Assembly: GCF_002211305.1 (NCBI RefSeq)
Contig: NZ_LOKW01000012.1
Coordinates: 124,001-188,000, forward strand
Length of the DNA stretch: 64,000 bases
Source of the DNA: Rhizobium sp. R634
GTDB taxonomy: Bacteria > Pseudomonadota > Alphaproteobacteria > Rhizobiales > Rhizobiaceae
Reading direction: 5' to 3'
The notes beneath the pieces were generated by a model, which saw nothing but the letters and a program-made list of their open reading frames with translations, was not told where the DNA came from and did no database searches. This document shows, one piece after another, positions 37,429 to 47,222 of the stretch (positions within the stretch are counted from its first letter, which is position 1; each line of letters starts with the position of its first letter). A program made the position numbers and the translations under genes.

Positions 37429-38598
37429 ATGACGAAACAGAAGCCGCTCCGCATCCTCCATTGCTTCAGGTCGCCGGTCGGCGGGATCTTCCGCCATGTC
37501 CGCGATCTCGTCGAGGAGCACAGCAAGGCCGGTCATCAAATCGGCATTCTCTGCGACAGCTCGACCGGCGGCGAACACGAGGACAGCCTTTTCGACGATA
37601 TCCGTCCCTATCTCTCGCTCGGTCTGACACGCGTGCCGATCCGGCGCTCGGTCAGCCCGTCCGATATCGCGACGATGTGGGATACATATAAGAAAATCAA
37701 AAGTTTGCGGCCGGATGTGCTGCACGGGCACGGCGCCAAGGGCGGCGTGCTCGCGCGACTTGCCGGCTCAGCCTTGCGGGTGAACAGGTATCGCGTAGCC
37801 CGCCTCTATACCGCCCATGGCGGAAGCCTGCATTATTCGCGCTCCTCCTTCACAGGACAGTTCGTCCTCAGGATGGAGCGCCTGCAGGAATATTTCACCG
37901 ATGCGCTGGTCTTCATCTGCGAATATGAACGCGACACCTATGCGCGCAAGGTGGGCAAGCCACGGACGAAGACGCAACTGATCTACAACGGCATCGGCGA
38001 ACGGGAGTTCGAACCGATCCACACCCGGTCGGACGCTGTGCACTTCATCTATGTCGGCATGCTCCGGGACCTCAAGGGTCCCGATCTGTTTGTCGATGCC
38101 TTCGCCAAGACCGAGCGGCTGCTCGGCCGGCCGCTTTCGGCGCTGATGATCGGCGACGGGCCTGACCGTGACCGCTACCGGGAAATGATGGTGGAACGCG
38201 GCCTCGGCAAGCGTATCGGCATGCTGCCGGCGATGCGCATCCACGAAGCCTTCGCCATGGCGCAGAACCTCGTCGTTCCCTCTCGCGCCGAAGCCATGCC
38301 CTATATCGTGCTCGAAGGGCTGGGCGCCGGCAAGACGATCATTGCAAGTCGCGTCGGCGGCATTCCCGAGGTGCTCGGCAAGCACAGCCCGGCCCTGGTG
38401 GAGCCTGACAATTCCGATGATCTCGCCCGCGTCATGGCGGAAGCGCTGAGCACGCCCGGCTGGCACGCCAGAACAATGCCCACGCGTGAAGCAGTAAAGG
38501 CCGTGTTTTCCTCGGCCGTGATGGCGCAGGATGTTCTGAAATTGTACCATGAGCTCGTCGATCCCGCGGCCAGGCAAGCAATGCCCGTCGCCTCGTAA
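37429..38598 (+). CDS. Glycosyltransferase family 4
   Basis: A 389-aa GT-B fold enzyme. The acceptor-side domain starts with ILHCFRSPVGGIFRHVRDLVEEH; the C-terminal donor-binding domain has HFIYVGMLRDLKGPDLFVDAF and the EX7E-like segment VVPSRAEAMPYIVLEGLGAGKTIIAS. It should add one sugar (retaining) to a lipid-linked repeat unit in the cytosol. It lies three bases after the exporter gene, so it is co-translated. A relation to the glucomannan-type (gms/upp) glycosyltransferases of Rhizobium and Agrobacterium is plausible but not proven. Confidence 0.93.
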   Translation: MTKQKPLRILHCFRSPVGGIFRHVRDLVEEHSKAGHQIGILCDSSTGGEHEDSLFDDIRPYLSLGLTRVPIRRSVSPSDIATMWDTYKKIKSLRPDVLHGHGAKGGVLARLAGSALRVNRYRVARLYTAHGGSLHYSRSSFTGQFVLRMERLQEYFTDALVFICEYERDTYARKVGKPRTKTQLIYNGIGEREFEPIHTRSDAVHFIYVGMLRDLKGPDLFVDAFAKTERLLGRPLSALMIGDGPDRDRYREMMVERGLGKRIGMLPAMRIHEAFAMAQNLVVPSRAEAMPYIVLEGLGAGKTIIASRVGGIPEVLGKHSPALVEPDNSDDLARVMAEALSTPGWHARTMPTREAVKAVFSSAVMAQDVLKLYHELVDPAARQAMPVAS

Positions 38599-38654
38599 AT
38601 ATTTCTTAGGGGCTTTCTGGTATTTCGCTTGCTGACAACGAGCGACAAAACCCC

Positions 38655-40217
38655 ATGAACAAACTGGAAAAAGGCGATCAGTTCGACGTAGAAGCACTGC
38701 GCAGGCAGGTTTCCGATGTCGAGGCGCGCGGCGATGCGGCCGAGGAGAAATCTTCCGGGCCGATCGAGATCAATCCCTATGCTCGGCAAATCGCCGAACA
38801 GTTCCGCGACGGTCCGCAATCGCCCGTGATCATCATCGGTCAGTTGCGGCTTCTGGAATTCCTGGCGCTCTTCGCCATCGCCCTGATAGCCCACTATTTC
38901 TGGCCCGGCGATGGCAGCGATACCCCGCTGATGCGCGCCGGCATGGCGGCTATCGCTTCGGCCCTGACGGTCGTCGGTCTGCAGCTTGCCGACACCTACA
39001 CCATCCCTGCGCTTCGGGCCAAACTCAGGCTGATGCCGCGCATCCTCGCCTCATGGACGATCGCGCTTATCCTGACTGCCGGCTTTTTCGCCCTGGTCCG
39101 CGGGACGACATGGGCGATGGTCGATGCCTATATCCCCTGGTTCGTGGCGGGCGCGCTCTTCCTTGCAGCCGAGCGTTTCCTCGTTTCCTACGGTATCCGC
39201 AACTGGGCGCGCAACGGCATCATGGAGCGGCGCGCCGTCATCGTCGGCGGCGGCGAACCGGCCAAGGAGCTGATCCGCATCCTCGAACAGCAGGCCGACA
39301 ACGACATCCGCATCTGCGGCATCTTCGACGATCGCGGCGAGAAGCGCTCGCCGATCATGGTCGCCGGCTACCCGAAGCTCGGCACCGTGGCCGAACTCGT
39401 CGAATTCGTGCGGCTGACGCGCATCGACATGCTGATCATCGCTTTGCCGCTTTCGGCCGAGGCTCGCATCTTCGACCTTCTGAAGAAGCTCTGGGTGCTG
39501 CCCGTGGATATCCGCCTGGCCGCGCATGCCAACCGGCTGCGTTTCCGGCCGCGCGCCTATTCGCATGTCGGCTCGGTGCCGATGCTCGACATCTTCAAGA
39601 AGCCGATCCGCGACTGGGATTCCGTTGCCAAGCGCAGCTTCGACATCTTCTTCACCGTGGTCGCCCTTGCGCTGCTCTGGCCGCTGATGGTCGCGACCGC
39701 GATTGCCATCAAGGCGACCTCCGAAGGCCCGGTTTTCTTCATGCAGAAGCGTCACGGCTTCAACAATGAAGTCATCAACGTCTTCAAGTTCCGCTCGATG
39801 TATACCAACATGGCCGACCCCACAGGCAAGGCCGCGGTGACCAAAGGCGATCCGCGCGTCACCCGTGTCGGCCGCTTCATCCGCAAGACTTCGATCGACG
39901 AACTGCCGCAGCTTTTCAACGTGCTGCGCGGCGAGCTTTCCCTCGTCGGCCCGCGTCCGCATGCGGTTCTTGCCCAGGCACGTGACCGCGCCTTCGCCGA
40001 TGTCGTCGAAGGCTATTTCGCCCGCCACCGCGTCAAGCCTGGTGTCACCGGCTGGGCGCAGATCAATGGCTGGCGCGGCGAAGTGGACAATGACGAGAAG
40101 ATCAAGTTCCGCACGGCCTACGATCTCTATTATATCGAGAACTGGTCGCTCTGGTTCGATCTCAAGATCCTGTTCCTGACGCCGATCCGGCTGCTCAACA
40201 CGGAAAATGCCTATTGA
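38655..40217 (+). CDS. Undecaprenyl-phosphate sugar phosphotransferase (initiating enzyme)
   Basis: A 520-aa polyisoprenyl-phosphate hexose-1-phosphate transferase of the WcaJ/ExoY type. The N-terminal half has four or five TM helices and a CoA-binding-like Rossmann domain ([17 protein letters not shown]). The catalytic domain begins at [20 protein letters not shown] and includes [54 protein letters not shown] and the C-terminal [16 protein letters not shown]. It transfers the first sugar phosphate to undecaprenyl phosphate. A homologous role to UppE of Agrobacterium is my inference. Confidence 0.93.
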   Translation: MNKLEKGDQFDVEALRRQVSDVEARGDAAEEKSSGPIEINPYARQIAEQFRDGPQSPVIIIGQLRLLEFLALFAIALIAHYFWPGDGSDTPLMRAGMAAIASALTVVGLQLADTYTIPALRAKLRLMPRILASWTIALILTAGFFALVRGTTWAMVDAYIPWFVAGALFLAAERFLVSYGIRNWARNGIMERRAVIVGGGEPAKELIRILEQQADNDIRICGIFDDRGEKRSPIMVAGYPKLGTVAELVEFVRLTRIDMLIIALPLSAEARIFDLLKKLWVLPVDIRLAAHANRLRFRPRAYSHVGSVPMLDIFKKPIRDWDSVAKRSFDIFFTVVALALLWPLMVATAIAIKATSEGPVFFMQKRHGFNNEVINVFKFRSMYTNMADPTGKAAVTKGDPRVTRVGRFIRKTSIDELPQLFNVLRGELSLVGPRPHAVLAQARDRAFADVVEGYFARHRVKPGVTGWAQINGWRGEVDNDEKIKFRTAYDLYYIENWSLWFDLKILFLTPIRLLNTENAY

Positions 40218-41455
40218 GCGCGATCGAGGCGACATATTCGCGTGTCGCCCAGCCGCAGCGGATGACGCTGCGCTTGATCGGCTCGGCCTTCGTCGCCTTC
40301 GGCGTCTTCCTTTCCGGCTTCGTCATCGACGAGCCCGCGCCTTATGAACTCTGGATGGCGGGGCTGATCGGTCTCTGGTTCATCCTCGGCCTGAAGATCT
40401 CGCGCAGCGTGGCGCCGCTGCTTGCCCTGCTCCTCACCTTCAATATCGGCGGCATGCTGTCGCTGACGCAGATGAAGGACCTGGCGACGGGGCCGATGTA
40501 TATCGCCGTCTCGACCTTCCTGGCGCTGACGGCGGTCTTCTACGCGGCGATCATCGAGGACAGCCACAAGCGGCTGCCGCTGATCTTCAACGCCTGGGCC
40601 TTCGCCGCCGTCGCCACGTCGGCGCTCGGCGTGCTCGGCTATTTCCACGCCTTTCCCGGCTCCGAGGTGTTCACGCTCTACGACCGCGCCAAAGGCGCCT
40701 TCCAGGATCCGAACGTTTTCGGCCCCTTCCTGGTGCCGCCGTCGCTCCACCTCATTCACGGCATCCTTGTCGGCGACCTGAAGAAATCGCCATTGAAGGC
40801 CGTAGCCCTGCTGGTGATTGCGCTCGGTATCTTCCTGTCCTTTTCCCGCGCCGCCTGGGGCCTCTTTGCTCTCGGCGTGCTGCTGCTGATCTTCATCATG
40901 CTGCTGAAAGAGCGCAGCGGCGCCTTTCGCTTGCGAGTCCTGATCCTGTCGCTGGCGGCGATCATCATGCTGGTCGCATCACTGCTGGTGGCGCTGCAGA
41001 TCCCGAAGGTCGCAGAACTGTTTTCGGCCCGCGCGCAACTGGTGCAGCAATATGACGGCGAGCATCTCGGCCGTTTCGAGCGCCACAGGATCGGCTTCAC
41101 CATGATGATGGAGCGCCCGCTCGGCATCGGGCCGCTGGTGTTCGGCACGATGTTTCCCGAGGACGAGCACAATATCTGGCTGAAATCGCTGACCAGCTAT
41201 GGCTGGCTCGGCTTCGTCAGCTATGTCGGCATGCTGATCTGGACGCTCACCATAGGCTTTCGCAACCTGCTGCTTGACCGGCCCTGGCAACCTTTCCTTA
41301 TGATCGCCTGGATTTCCGTGCTCGGCCATGCGGCAATCGGCAACGTCATCGACATCGACCATTGGCGGCACGTCTATCTGCTCTTCGGCACGGTCTGGGG
41401 CTGTGTCGCGCTGGAAGCGCGGCACAGGCGCCGAAGCTCCGTGGCAGCGGCGTGA
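40214..41455 (+). CDS. O-antigen ligase / Wzy-type polymerase
   Basis: A 413-aa protein with about ten to twelve TM helices and a large periplasmic loop (about residues 255-300), matching the Wzy_C / O-antigen ligase family. VFGPFLVPPSLHLIHGILVG and LSFSRAAWGLFALGVLLLI are the recognisable core, and FPEDEHNIWLKSLTSYGWLGF resembles the conserved His region. The start is probably the TTG at 40214, which overlaps the previous stop (TTGA). A later ATG at 40262 would be an alternative. Last gene of the four-gene operon, presumably polymerising repeat units in the periplasm. Confidence 0.88.
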   Translation: MSAIEATYSRVAQPQRMTLRLIGSAFVAFGVFLSGFVIDEPAPYELWMAGLIGLWFILGLKISRSVAPLLALLLTFNIGGMLSLTQMKDLATGPMYIAVSTFLALTAVFYAAIIEDSHKRLPLIFNAWAFAAVATSALGVLGYFHAFPGSEVFTLYDRAKGAFQDPNVFGPFLVPPSLHLIHGILVGDLKKSPLKAVALLVIALGIFLSFSRAAWGLFALGVLLLIFIMLLKERSGAFRLRVLILSLAAIIMLVASLLVALQIPKVAELFSARAQLVQQYDGEHLGRFERHRIGFTMMMERPLGIGPLVFGTMFPEDEHNIWLKSLTSYGWLGFVSYVGMLIWTLTIGFRNLLLDRPWQPFLMIAWISVLGHAAIGNVIDIDHWRHVYLLFGTVWGCVALEARHRRRSSVAAA

Positions 41456-41462
41456 GGGCGGT

Positions 41463-42296
41463 CTATTTCGTCGCCCCTGCCGTCAAGCCGGCGATAAACC
41501 GCCGCTGGAAGATGAGATACGTCACGATCAGCGGGGCGATGACGATCACGGCACCGGCGGTCAGCACCGGCGTATTGACCGTGTAGCGCCCCTGGAAAAA
41601 CAGCATGCCGAGAGGCAGCGTCCGATAGGCATCGTCATTGACCAGAATGAAGGGAATGAGAAACTCGTTCCAGGTCCATATGAACAGGAACAGCGCCAGT
41701 GTCGACATTGCCGGCACCATGAGGGGGACGACAATCTTGCGAAGGATGTAGAAGCGTCCTGCGCCGTCGAGGACCGCGGCTTCCAGAATTTCCTCCGGCA
41801 ATTGCTGCATCGCGCTGGCGAGGAAGATCGTCGAGAACGGGATCGACATGGCGATCTGCGGCACGATCACCGCGGCATAGGTATTGATCCATCCGAGGTA
41901 GCGCATCTCATAATAAAGCGGGATGATGAAGGCCTCCGCCGGCACCATCATGCCAAGCGTCAGGATGGCGAACAGCGTGCGCCGGAGCGGAAAAGACAGG
42001 AAGGCGAAGGCGAAGCCCGTCAGCAGACCGAGAAAGACGCTGGCTGCGACGACCGGTATGACGACGATGATCGAATTCCAGAAGTAAATATTGAAATGCC
42101 CGGCATTCCACGCATCGAGGTAATTTTCGAAGTGCGGATATGCCGGCAGGGCAAAGGCACCCTTCAAAACGTCGGCCTTGCTCTTCACCGAGGTCAGAAG
42201 CAGAAGCAGGAACGGCGTGATCGTTACGAAAGCGAGAAGCCAGAGGAGAATGCGCAGGGATAGCGCACCGGCGGGGATATTGGATGAACGGCTCAT
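41463..42296 (-). CDS. Carbohydrate ABC transporter permease (MalG type)
   Basis: A 277-aa inner-membrane protein with six TM helices. The EAA loop that docks on the ATPase is seen as EEILEAAVLDGAGRFYILRKIVVPLMVPAM. The start is the ATG at 42296, overlapping the stop of the upstream permease by one base (TGATG), so the two are translationally coupled. It works with the genes at 42296 and 43319. No ABC ATPase gene lies in the neighbourhood. It converges with the polymerase gene at 41455. Confidence 0.93.
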   Translation of the reverse strand: MSRSSNIPAGALSLRILLWLLAFVTITPFLLLLLTSVKSKADVLKGAFALPAYPHFENYLDAWNAGHFNIYFWNSIIVVIPVVAASVFLGLLTGFAFAFLSFPLRRTLFAILTLGMMVPAEAFIIPLYYEMRYLGWINTYAAVIVPQIAMSIPFSTIFLASAMQQLPEEILEAAVLDGAGRFYILRKIVVPLMVPAMSTLALFLFIWTWNEFLIPFILVNDDAYRTLPLGMLFFQGRYTVNTPVLTAGAVIVIAPLIVTYLIFQRRFIAGLTAGATK

Positions 42297-43189
42297 CAAA
42301 CCACCCCTTTGCTTTGTGAGCCCACGAACCGGTGAATGGCATAGTTGATAATGAATGTGAGAGCCGCGCCGACGATGGCGATGGCCGCCGCCGCGCCGAA
42401 GCGATTGAGCTCGAAACCGAGCTGATACATGTAGATGTTCGGCACGAGTGTCGCGTTCGCAGGCCCGCCGCGGGTCATCGTGAAAATCAGGTCGAAGCTC
42501 TTGATCGACGCGATGACGGTCAAAAGCAGCACCACTCTTATCTCAGGCAGGAGAAGCGGCAGCGTTACCCAGAAGAAGGTTTTGCGCGCCGAGGCGCCAT
42601 CGACCTTGGCCGCGTCGAAAAGCGACGGGTCGATGCGCTGAATTCCCGTCAGGAAGATGACCATGCAGAAGCCGAAGAAATACCATGTCGCGACGATCCC
42701 GACCGCGGAAAGCGCGAAATTGAAATTGCCGAGCCAGGGCAGAGCGAACATGCCCAATCCCACAGCCCGCAGAAATTGATTGAACGGGCCGAAGGCGGGA
42801 TTGTAGAGCCATGCCCAGATGATGCCCAAAACAGCCGTCGGCATGATGTAGGGCAGGAACAGGAACGTCCGCAGGGCGAGCTGTTCGCGCTGCTTCAGGT
42901 TCCAGACGCAGGCGGCAAGAGTGATGCCGAGCACGAGCGGCAGCACACAATAGAAGATCATCAGCTGGGCGTTGTTGCGCAAGGCAATATAAAAACGACT
43001 GTCGGAAAACAGATCGAGATAATTGCTGAGGCCAACCCATCTCGGCATGCTCACGCCGTCCCAGCTGGTCAGACTCAAGCCCAAGGCCGCAACGATCGGC
43101 CCGAAAACAAAAGCCGTATAGAGCAGCAGCCCGGGCAGCAGATAGATCAAATTGGTGCGTTGGGAACCATCGAGTTTGGAGCGTTTCAT
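42296..43189 (-). CDS. Carbohydrate ABC transporter permease (MalF/UgpA type)
   Basis: A 297-aa permease with six TM helices; LIYLLPGLLLYTAFVFGPIVAALGLSL is the first, and DPSLFDAAKVDGASARKTFFWVTLPLLLPEI is the EAA loop. It is the usual partner of the MalG-type gene downstream. The start at 43189 (MKRSKLDG) has CGGAG upstream; the longer frame upstream is not coding. Together with the binding protein at 43319 it forms a CUT1-type sugar importer. Confidence 0.94.
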   Translation of the reverse strand: MKRSKLDGSQRTNLIYLLPGLLLYTAFVFGPIVAALGLSLTSWDGVSMPRWVGLSNYLDLFSDSRFYIALRNNAQLMIFYCVLPLVLGITLAACVWNLKQREQLALRTFLFLPYIMPTAVLGIIWAWLYNPAFGPFNQFLRAVGLGMFALPWLGNFNFALSAVGIVATWYFFGFCMVIFLTGIQRIDPSLFDAAKVDGASARKTFFWVTLPLLLPEIRVVLLLTVIASIKSFDLIFTMTRGGPANATLVPNIYMYQLGFELNRFGAAAAIAIVGAALTFIINYAIHRFVGSQSKGVV

Positions 43190-43318
43190 CCAGGACTCCG
43201 TCAAGCCAAAGCTATGGTCATCGCGCCGCAAGCCGAAATCGCCGTGCCCGTTGAACCTATATCCAGCAGAAACAGGCCACGGCCGCATGGCGAGCGGCCG
43301 TGGCCTGTGTGCAAACTC

Positions 43319-44653
43319 TTATTTCTTGTCCTTCAGGTAGGCCTGGTAATCCTTGTCCATGGCATCGACGAAGGCTTCAGGCGTAATATTGCCGGACAGC
43401 AGAAGAGGCGTGTTGTCGTCTATCGTCTTCAGCATCGTCGGGCTCGACCAATCGGGATAGTGGCCGAGAGCGTCGTTGGCATTGAGCGTCTTCCACATCT
43501 CGATACCGCTGGTGAGCAGCGGCGTGAGCTTCGGCTTTGCGTCCGCCGCCAGCGATGTTGCAGGAAGATAGCCTGCATTGGCCCAGGTTTCGGCAGCCTT
43601 CTCAGAAACCATGTAGTCTATATATTCGCCGGCGAGATCCTGGGTTGCCTTTTCCTTGGCAAGGCTCGTTATCGCCCAGGCAAGGTCCACGCCGCCGACA
43701 CTCAACGGCTTGGAAACGCCTTTCGGGGCAGGAATGGCCATAAAGGCAATATCCGGATTGTGTTGCATATCCCCAAAATACCAGGTGCCGGAAATCAGGA
43801 ACGCCCCCTGCCCCGATATGAACAGCTGGACGGCGTCGTCACCCGAGATGCCTTCGAAACCAGGGAAAAAATAGCCGCCCTGTGCCCATTGCTGCACGAG
43901 CTTGGCGGATTCGATATTCCCCTTGGTGTTCCAGGAGCCGCCCCTGCCGTAGATCAGATCATCAAGTTCGGCGCGATTGCTGGCATCGATATGCGCCTGC
44001 TCGATGGCGCCGATCATATGGAGCGCCAGATGCTGCTTCGCGGAGCCCATCATGAAGGGCGCAACGCCTTTTTCCTTCAGCTTATCAAGCCCGGCCAAGA
44101 GTTCCTCGAAGGTTTTCGGCACCTCGACTCCCGCGTCGGCGAGGATCTTCTTGTTATAGTAGAGGCCGACGATCTCGCCGAGGCCCGATATGCCGTAGGT
44201 CTTGCCGACCCCGAATTTTCCATCCTCCCAGCGGTCTCGGGCAAGGACGGAATCCGACTGGCGCTTATCCCAGCTGTATTTCTTGATGTAGTCGTCAACC
44301 GGCAACAGCAGGCCTTCCTTGACCATCGCGCCCATGTCGCCTGCGCCCTGGTTGACCTTGGTGACGACCGGGCCGTCGCCTGCCGAAACGGCAAGCTTCA
44401 GCGTCAGCTTCATGTCGTCGAAGGTGCGGGCGGTGCGTTTGATCGTGACGCCGGGATGGGCAGCTTCGAAGTCCTTGTTCAGCTGCTCGATGACCGCGCT
44501 CTGACCTTCATAGGTCTGGTCGTCCCATACCGGCAGATCGGCCGCGCGCGCGGCGGAAAGGCTGAAACTTACAAGCGCCGCGCCGGCAAGCGCGACGGCT
44601 GCTCTCAATTGGCATGCCGACAGTATGTTGATCGATTTCGCTCTTCTTTTCAT
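43319..44653 (-). CDS. Sugar ABC transporter substrate-binding protein
   Basis: A 444-aa periplasmic binding protein (SBP_bac_1). A signal peptide (MKRRAKSINILSACQLRAAV and on to SLSAARA) is cleaved before ADLPVWDDQ. The family signature lies around GVTIKRTARTFDDMKLTLKLAVSAGDGPVV, with WFWGDM-like aromatic contacts (FLISGTWYFGD) suggesting an oligosaccharide ligand. The ATG at 44653 has AAGGTGGAA upstream. First gene of a minus-strand operon of three (binding protein and two permeases). Confidence 0.93.
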   Translation of the reverse strand: MKRRAKSINILSACQLRAAVALAGAALVSFSLSAARAADLPVWDDQTYEGQSAVIEQLNKDFEAAHPGVTIKRTARTFDDMKLTLKLAVSAGDGPVVTKVNQGAGDMGAMVKEGLLLPVDDYIKKYSWDKRQSDSVLARDRWEDGKFGVGKTYGISGLGEIVGLYYNKKILADAGVEVPKTFEELLAGLDKLKEKGVAPFMMGSAKQHLALHMIGAIEQAHIDASNRAELDDLIYGRGGSWNTKGNIESAKLVQQWAQGGYFFPGFEGISGDDAVQLFISGQGAFLISGTWYFGDMQHNPDIAFMAIPAPKGVSKPLSVGGVDLAWAITSLAKEKATQDLAGEYIDYMVSEKAAETWANAGYLPATSLAADAKPKLTPLLTSGIEMWKTLNANDALGHYPDWSSPTMLKTIDDNTPLLLSGNITPEAFVDAMDKDYQAYLKDKK

Positions 44654-44829
44654 GGGTTCCACCTTATTTGGTTTATTCTCCACTCCCCGTTCAGGCCTCG
44701 CGCCAAGCAGCGGCCGAACGTTTTCTTCCCCAGAGCTTTGCCGGGCCGGCGAATCTGAGGTAATCGTCAATGCATGAGCCTCCCTCGCAACCAGAAATGA
44801 CAAAACGCCACGCAGGAGGTGGCAAAGTG

Positions 44830-45450
44830 ATGGACAGCAACTGTTTCATCCGCCCGGCAACAGACGCGGACAGCGAGGCGCTTTTCGAAATCTGCCTGAA
44901 GACCGCGGACGGCGGCAAGGATGCCAGCGCCCTTTACAGCGACCCGCATCTGCCGGGCTACATCTGGTCGGTGCCTTATCTCAAGTTCGCCAAGGACTTT
45001 GCTTTCGTCCTGGTTCAGGACGGCCGTACGGTCGGCTATGTCGTCGGCGTGCCGGATACCAGCCGGTTCGACAGAGACCTGGAGACGAACTGGTGGCCGC
45101 TCGTGCGCCGGCAGATCGCTGGTCTTACGCCCGCCCGTCCGCGCGACGCCGACGTGATAGAGCGGATTCATAATCCGCGCAGCGGAACGCCGTGGCTTCA
45201 AGACGAATATCCCGCGCACCTCCATATCAACATCCTGCCCGGTCGGCAGGCGAGTGGTTGGGGACGCAAAATGATCAACGCCGAGCTGGAGGCGCTGAGG
45301 CAGCACGGGGTCAGGGCGGTGCATCTCGGTGTCGACCCCAAGAACGAAGCCGCGAGGGGATTCTACCGCCATCTCGGGTTCTCCGAGCTCGAGCAGGATG
45401 ACGCGGTAGCCTTTGCCATGCGGATCGATGGAAGATCTGGCCAAAGCTGA
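44830..45450 (+). CDS. GNAT N-acetyltransferase (OGA-HAT-like)
   Basis: A 206-aa acetyltransferase. The acetyl-CoA pyrophosphate loop is HINILPGRQASGWGRKMINA, followed by VHLGVDPKNEAARGFYRHLGF. The N-terminal part (FIRPATDADSEALFEICLKTADGGKDASALYSDPHLPGY) resembles bacterial relatives of the acetyltransferase-like domain of O-GlcNAcase. The ATG at 44830 follows AGGAGG at 44814-44819, and a GTG immediately before is possible. It is inserted divergently between the sugar-uptake operon and the glycosidase, suggesting it modifies the same sugar (inference). Confidence 0.85.
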   Translation: MDSNCFIRPATDADSEALFEICLKTADGGKDASALYSDPHLPGYIWSVPYLKFAKDFAFVLVQDGRTVGYVVGVPDTSRFDRDLETNWWPLVRRQIAGLTPARPRDADVIERIHNPRSGTPWLQDEYPAHLHINILPGRQASGWGRKMINAELEALRQHGVRAVHLGVDPKNEAARGFYRHLGFSELEQDDAVAFAMRIDGRSGQS

Positions 45451-45464
45451 CGGCGCCGCAACGG

Positions 45465-47222
45465 TCATGACATCGCCTCCGCATTGGCTGCGTCCAACCC
45501 GTATTTCAGGACGACCGCGGCCGGCATGGCGCTCCAGCCCTGAAGCAGGGAACCGCGCCCATAAGGCGGGGAGAAATATTCCACCGCTCCGATCCAGCCA
45601 TTGTCGAGGCAGGTTTCCCACCAGCGCGTCAAGGCGTAGCGTGCGCCTCCAAGTCCATGGCGAAGGCGTTCTTCGGCATAGGCGCCATCCCAATAGGGCC
45701 AGTCCGAGCCGTTGTGGTAGCGGTAGGGAAATGCTGTCTTGGATCGCAAATCACTCGGCCGCTTGAACGGCGGATAGACGCACATGACCCCCCAATTGCC
45801 ATAGGGCTGCGCTTGATTGTTGCGCGTTTCCAGCTTGCTTTCAAAAGCCTTGAGCAGGCCGACGGCCTTCTGCTTGGAGATCGCGCCAAACCGGGACAAG
45901 GTCAGGCTGTCGAGCGCCAGATGATCCTCGACGAAGGCGCCGGGCGTTCCATAGTCCACATATCCGCCCGTTGCCGGCACGAAGAGCTTGTCCTCGATTT
46001 CCTGGCGGGCAAGATTGGCGGACTTGCCTGCACGTTCGGCAAGAGCCGGATCGTGGCCCTCGCCGAGCCTCGCCACCGCCTCCATGGCGCCGACGAAAAG
46101 GCCTAGATCGTAGGAGACGAGGCCCTCCCGATAGACGTTGTCGGCCCAGTCACGGTCGTTGCGCGGTTTGAGCGGCAGAACGCTGTCCGGCCCGGCCAGG
46201 CTGAGATAACGATCCGTGATTGCCTTAACGACCGGCCAATACCGCTCTACCTCCGCCGCGTCTTTGGTCGCGTCGAAATAATCGCTCAGAAAGAGAATGA
46301 AGAAAAGCGGGCTGTCAAAGTGATCGCTCCACCAGTCCTGCGGACGGTTGTGGTACTCCGGAACTGCCTTTTTGTGAATTTTGGGGTTGGCCTTGCTGTC
46401 GGCGACAAAGCGCTGCCATGCCTCTGACTGCGCCGGCCCCGTCAGGATCACGCCGCTCGGAGCTTCTCCATCCGGCTGCACCCCCTTGGCGAGCAGCCGG
46501 ATTTCATCGCGCACCGCCTCCGGCGCAAGCGTCAGCAGAGGCTGCATCGTCCAATAGCCGTCGCGGTAATAGGTCCGCGCCGGGGCGCTATAGGCCTGCC
46601 CGGCAGCGAGACCGGCGAAGGTGCCGTTTTCATCGCGCCTTATGCTGGAAAGGGCGGCGTGCACGCCCTGGCTGACCATGCTGCGCATCAGCGGGTCGGC
46701 TTGCGGCGCCATATCGCAACGCGCCGCATATTCAGCGGCCTCCGCAATGATGGCTTCACCCGTAAGCCCCAAAGCCTTCTCGGCTTCGTCTCGCGAGGCG
46801 CCGACGGCAATCCGCAGATCGGAGGCCGAGACCTCCACGATCAGCACACCCCAGGCCATTTCGAACGTCTGCCGGTCACCGTCGCGCGTGACGCTTGCCC
46901 GAGCGCCTTCCCGGTCCGGCTCGTGCCACCAGGCACAACGACGCGCCGGATATACGCCCTGAAGGCGCACTCCTCTGATCAGCATCACCGGCAGCGACTG
47001 CGCAACGAATACGCCGCCATGTTTCGACAGGATGCGGTTCGGCGCATAGGTAAAAGGGCCGCCGATTTGAGAAAATCTCACGCGCCCCAGGCTGCCGGCG
47101 CCCCACAAAGCAAGATCGGCATATCCCTCCGGATGAACGTCCGCCTGAAGACGCGGCGCCATGACCGGCAGCAGAACGGTTTCATCGGAAGAAAGCTGTC
47201 CATCAGTCGAGGGCTTTATCAT
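45465..47222 (-). CDS. Six-hairpin glycosidase, debranching-enzyme-like
   Basis: A 585-aa (alpha/alpha)6-barrel protein. Recognisable segments are YYRDGYWTMQPLLTLAPE, PLKPRNDRDWADNV, DYGTPGAFVEDHLALDSL and FPYRYHNGSDWPYWDGAYAEERL. These fit the MGH1-like / amylo-alpha-1,6-glucosidase superfamily (GH63/GH37-like). The N-terminal 180 residues form a beta-rich domain. No signal peptide, so it acts in the cytosol on imported sugar. The probable substrate is the oligosaccharide brought in by the ABC importer; exact specificity is unknown. Divergent from the ROK regulator. Confidence 0.8.
   Translation of the reverse strand: MIKPSTDGQLSSDETVLLPVMAPRLQADVHPEGYADLALWGAGSLGRVRFSQIGGPFTYAPNRILSKHGGVFVAQSLPVMLIRGVRLQGVYPARRCAWWHEPDREGARASVTRDGDRQTFEMAWGVLIVEVSASDLRIAVGASRDEAEKALGLTGEAIIAEAAEYAARCDMAPQADPLMRSMVSQGVHAALSSIRRDENGTFAGLAAGQAYSAPARTYYRDGYWTMQPLLTLAPEAVRDEIRLLAKGVQPDGEAPSGVILTGPAQSEAWQRFVADSKANPKIHKKAVPEYHNRPQDWWSDHFDSPLFFILFLSDYFDATKDAAEVERYWPVVKAITDRYLSLAGPDSVLPLKPRNDRDWADNVYREGLVSYDLGLFVGAMEAVARLGEGHDPALAERAGKSANLARQEIEDKLFVPATGGYVDYGTPGAFVEDHLALDSLTLSRFGAISKQKAVGLLKAFESKLETRNNQAQPYGNWGVMCVYPPFKRPSDLRSKTAFPYRYHNGSDWPYWDGAYAEERLRHGLGGARYALTRWWETCLDNGWIGAVEYFSPPYGRGSLLQGWSAMPAAVVLKYGLDAANAEAMS

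Noticed and set aside
36661..37731. Long N-terminal extension of the Wzc-like gene frame
   Set aside because: The extra 357 codons overlap the exporter and GT4 genes on the other strand and are a mirror frame. The real start at 36660 has a ribosome site and the Wzz domain.
33249..41455. Assignment of this cluster as the acidic exopolysaccharide (pss/exo) locus
   Set aside because: The main EPS loci have many more glycosyltransferases plus acetyl, pyruvyl and succinyl transferases. Only one GT4 and one initiating enzyme are present here.
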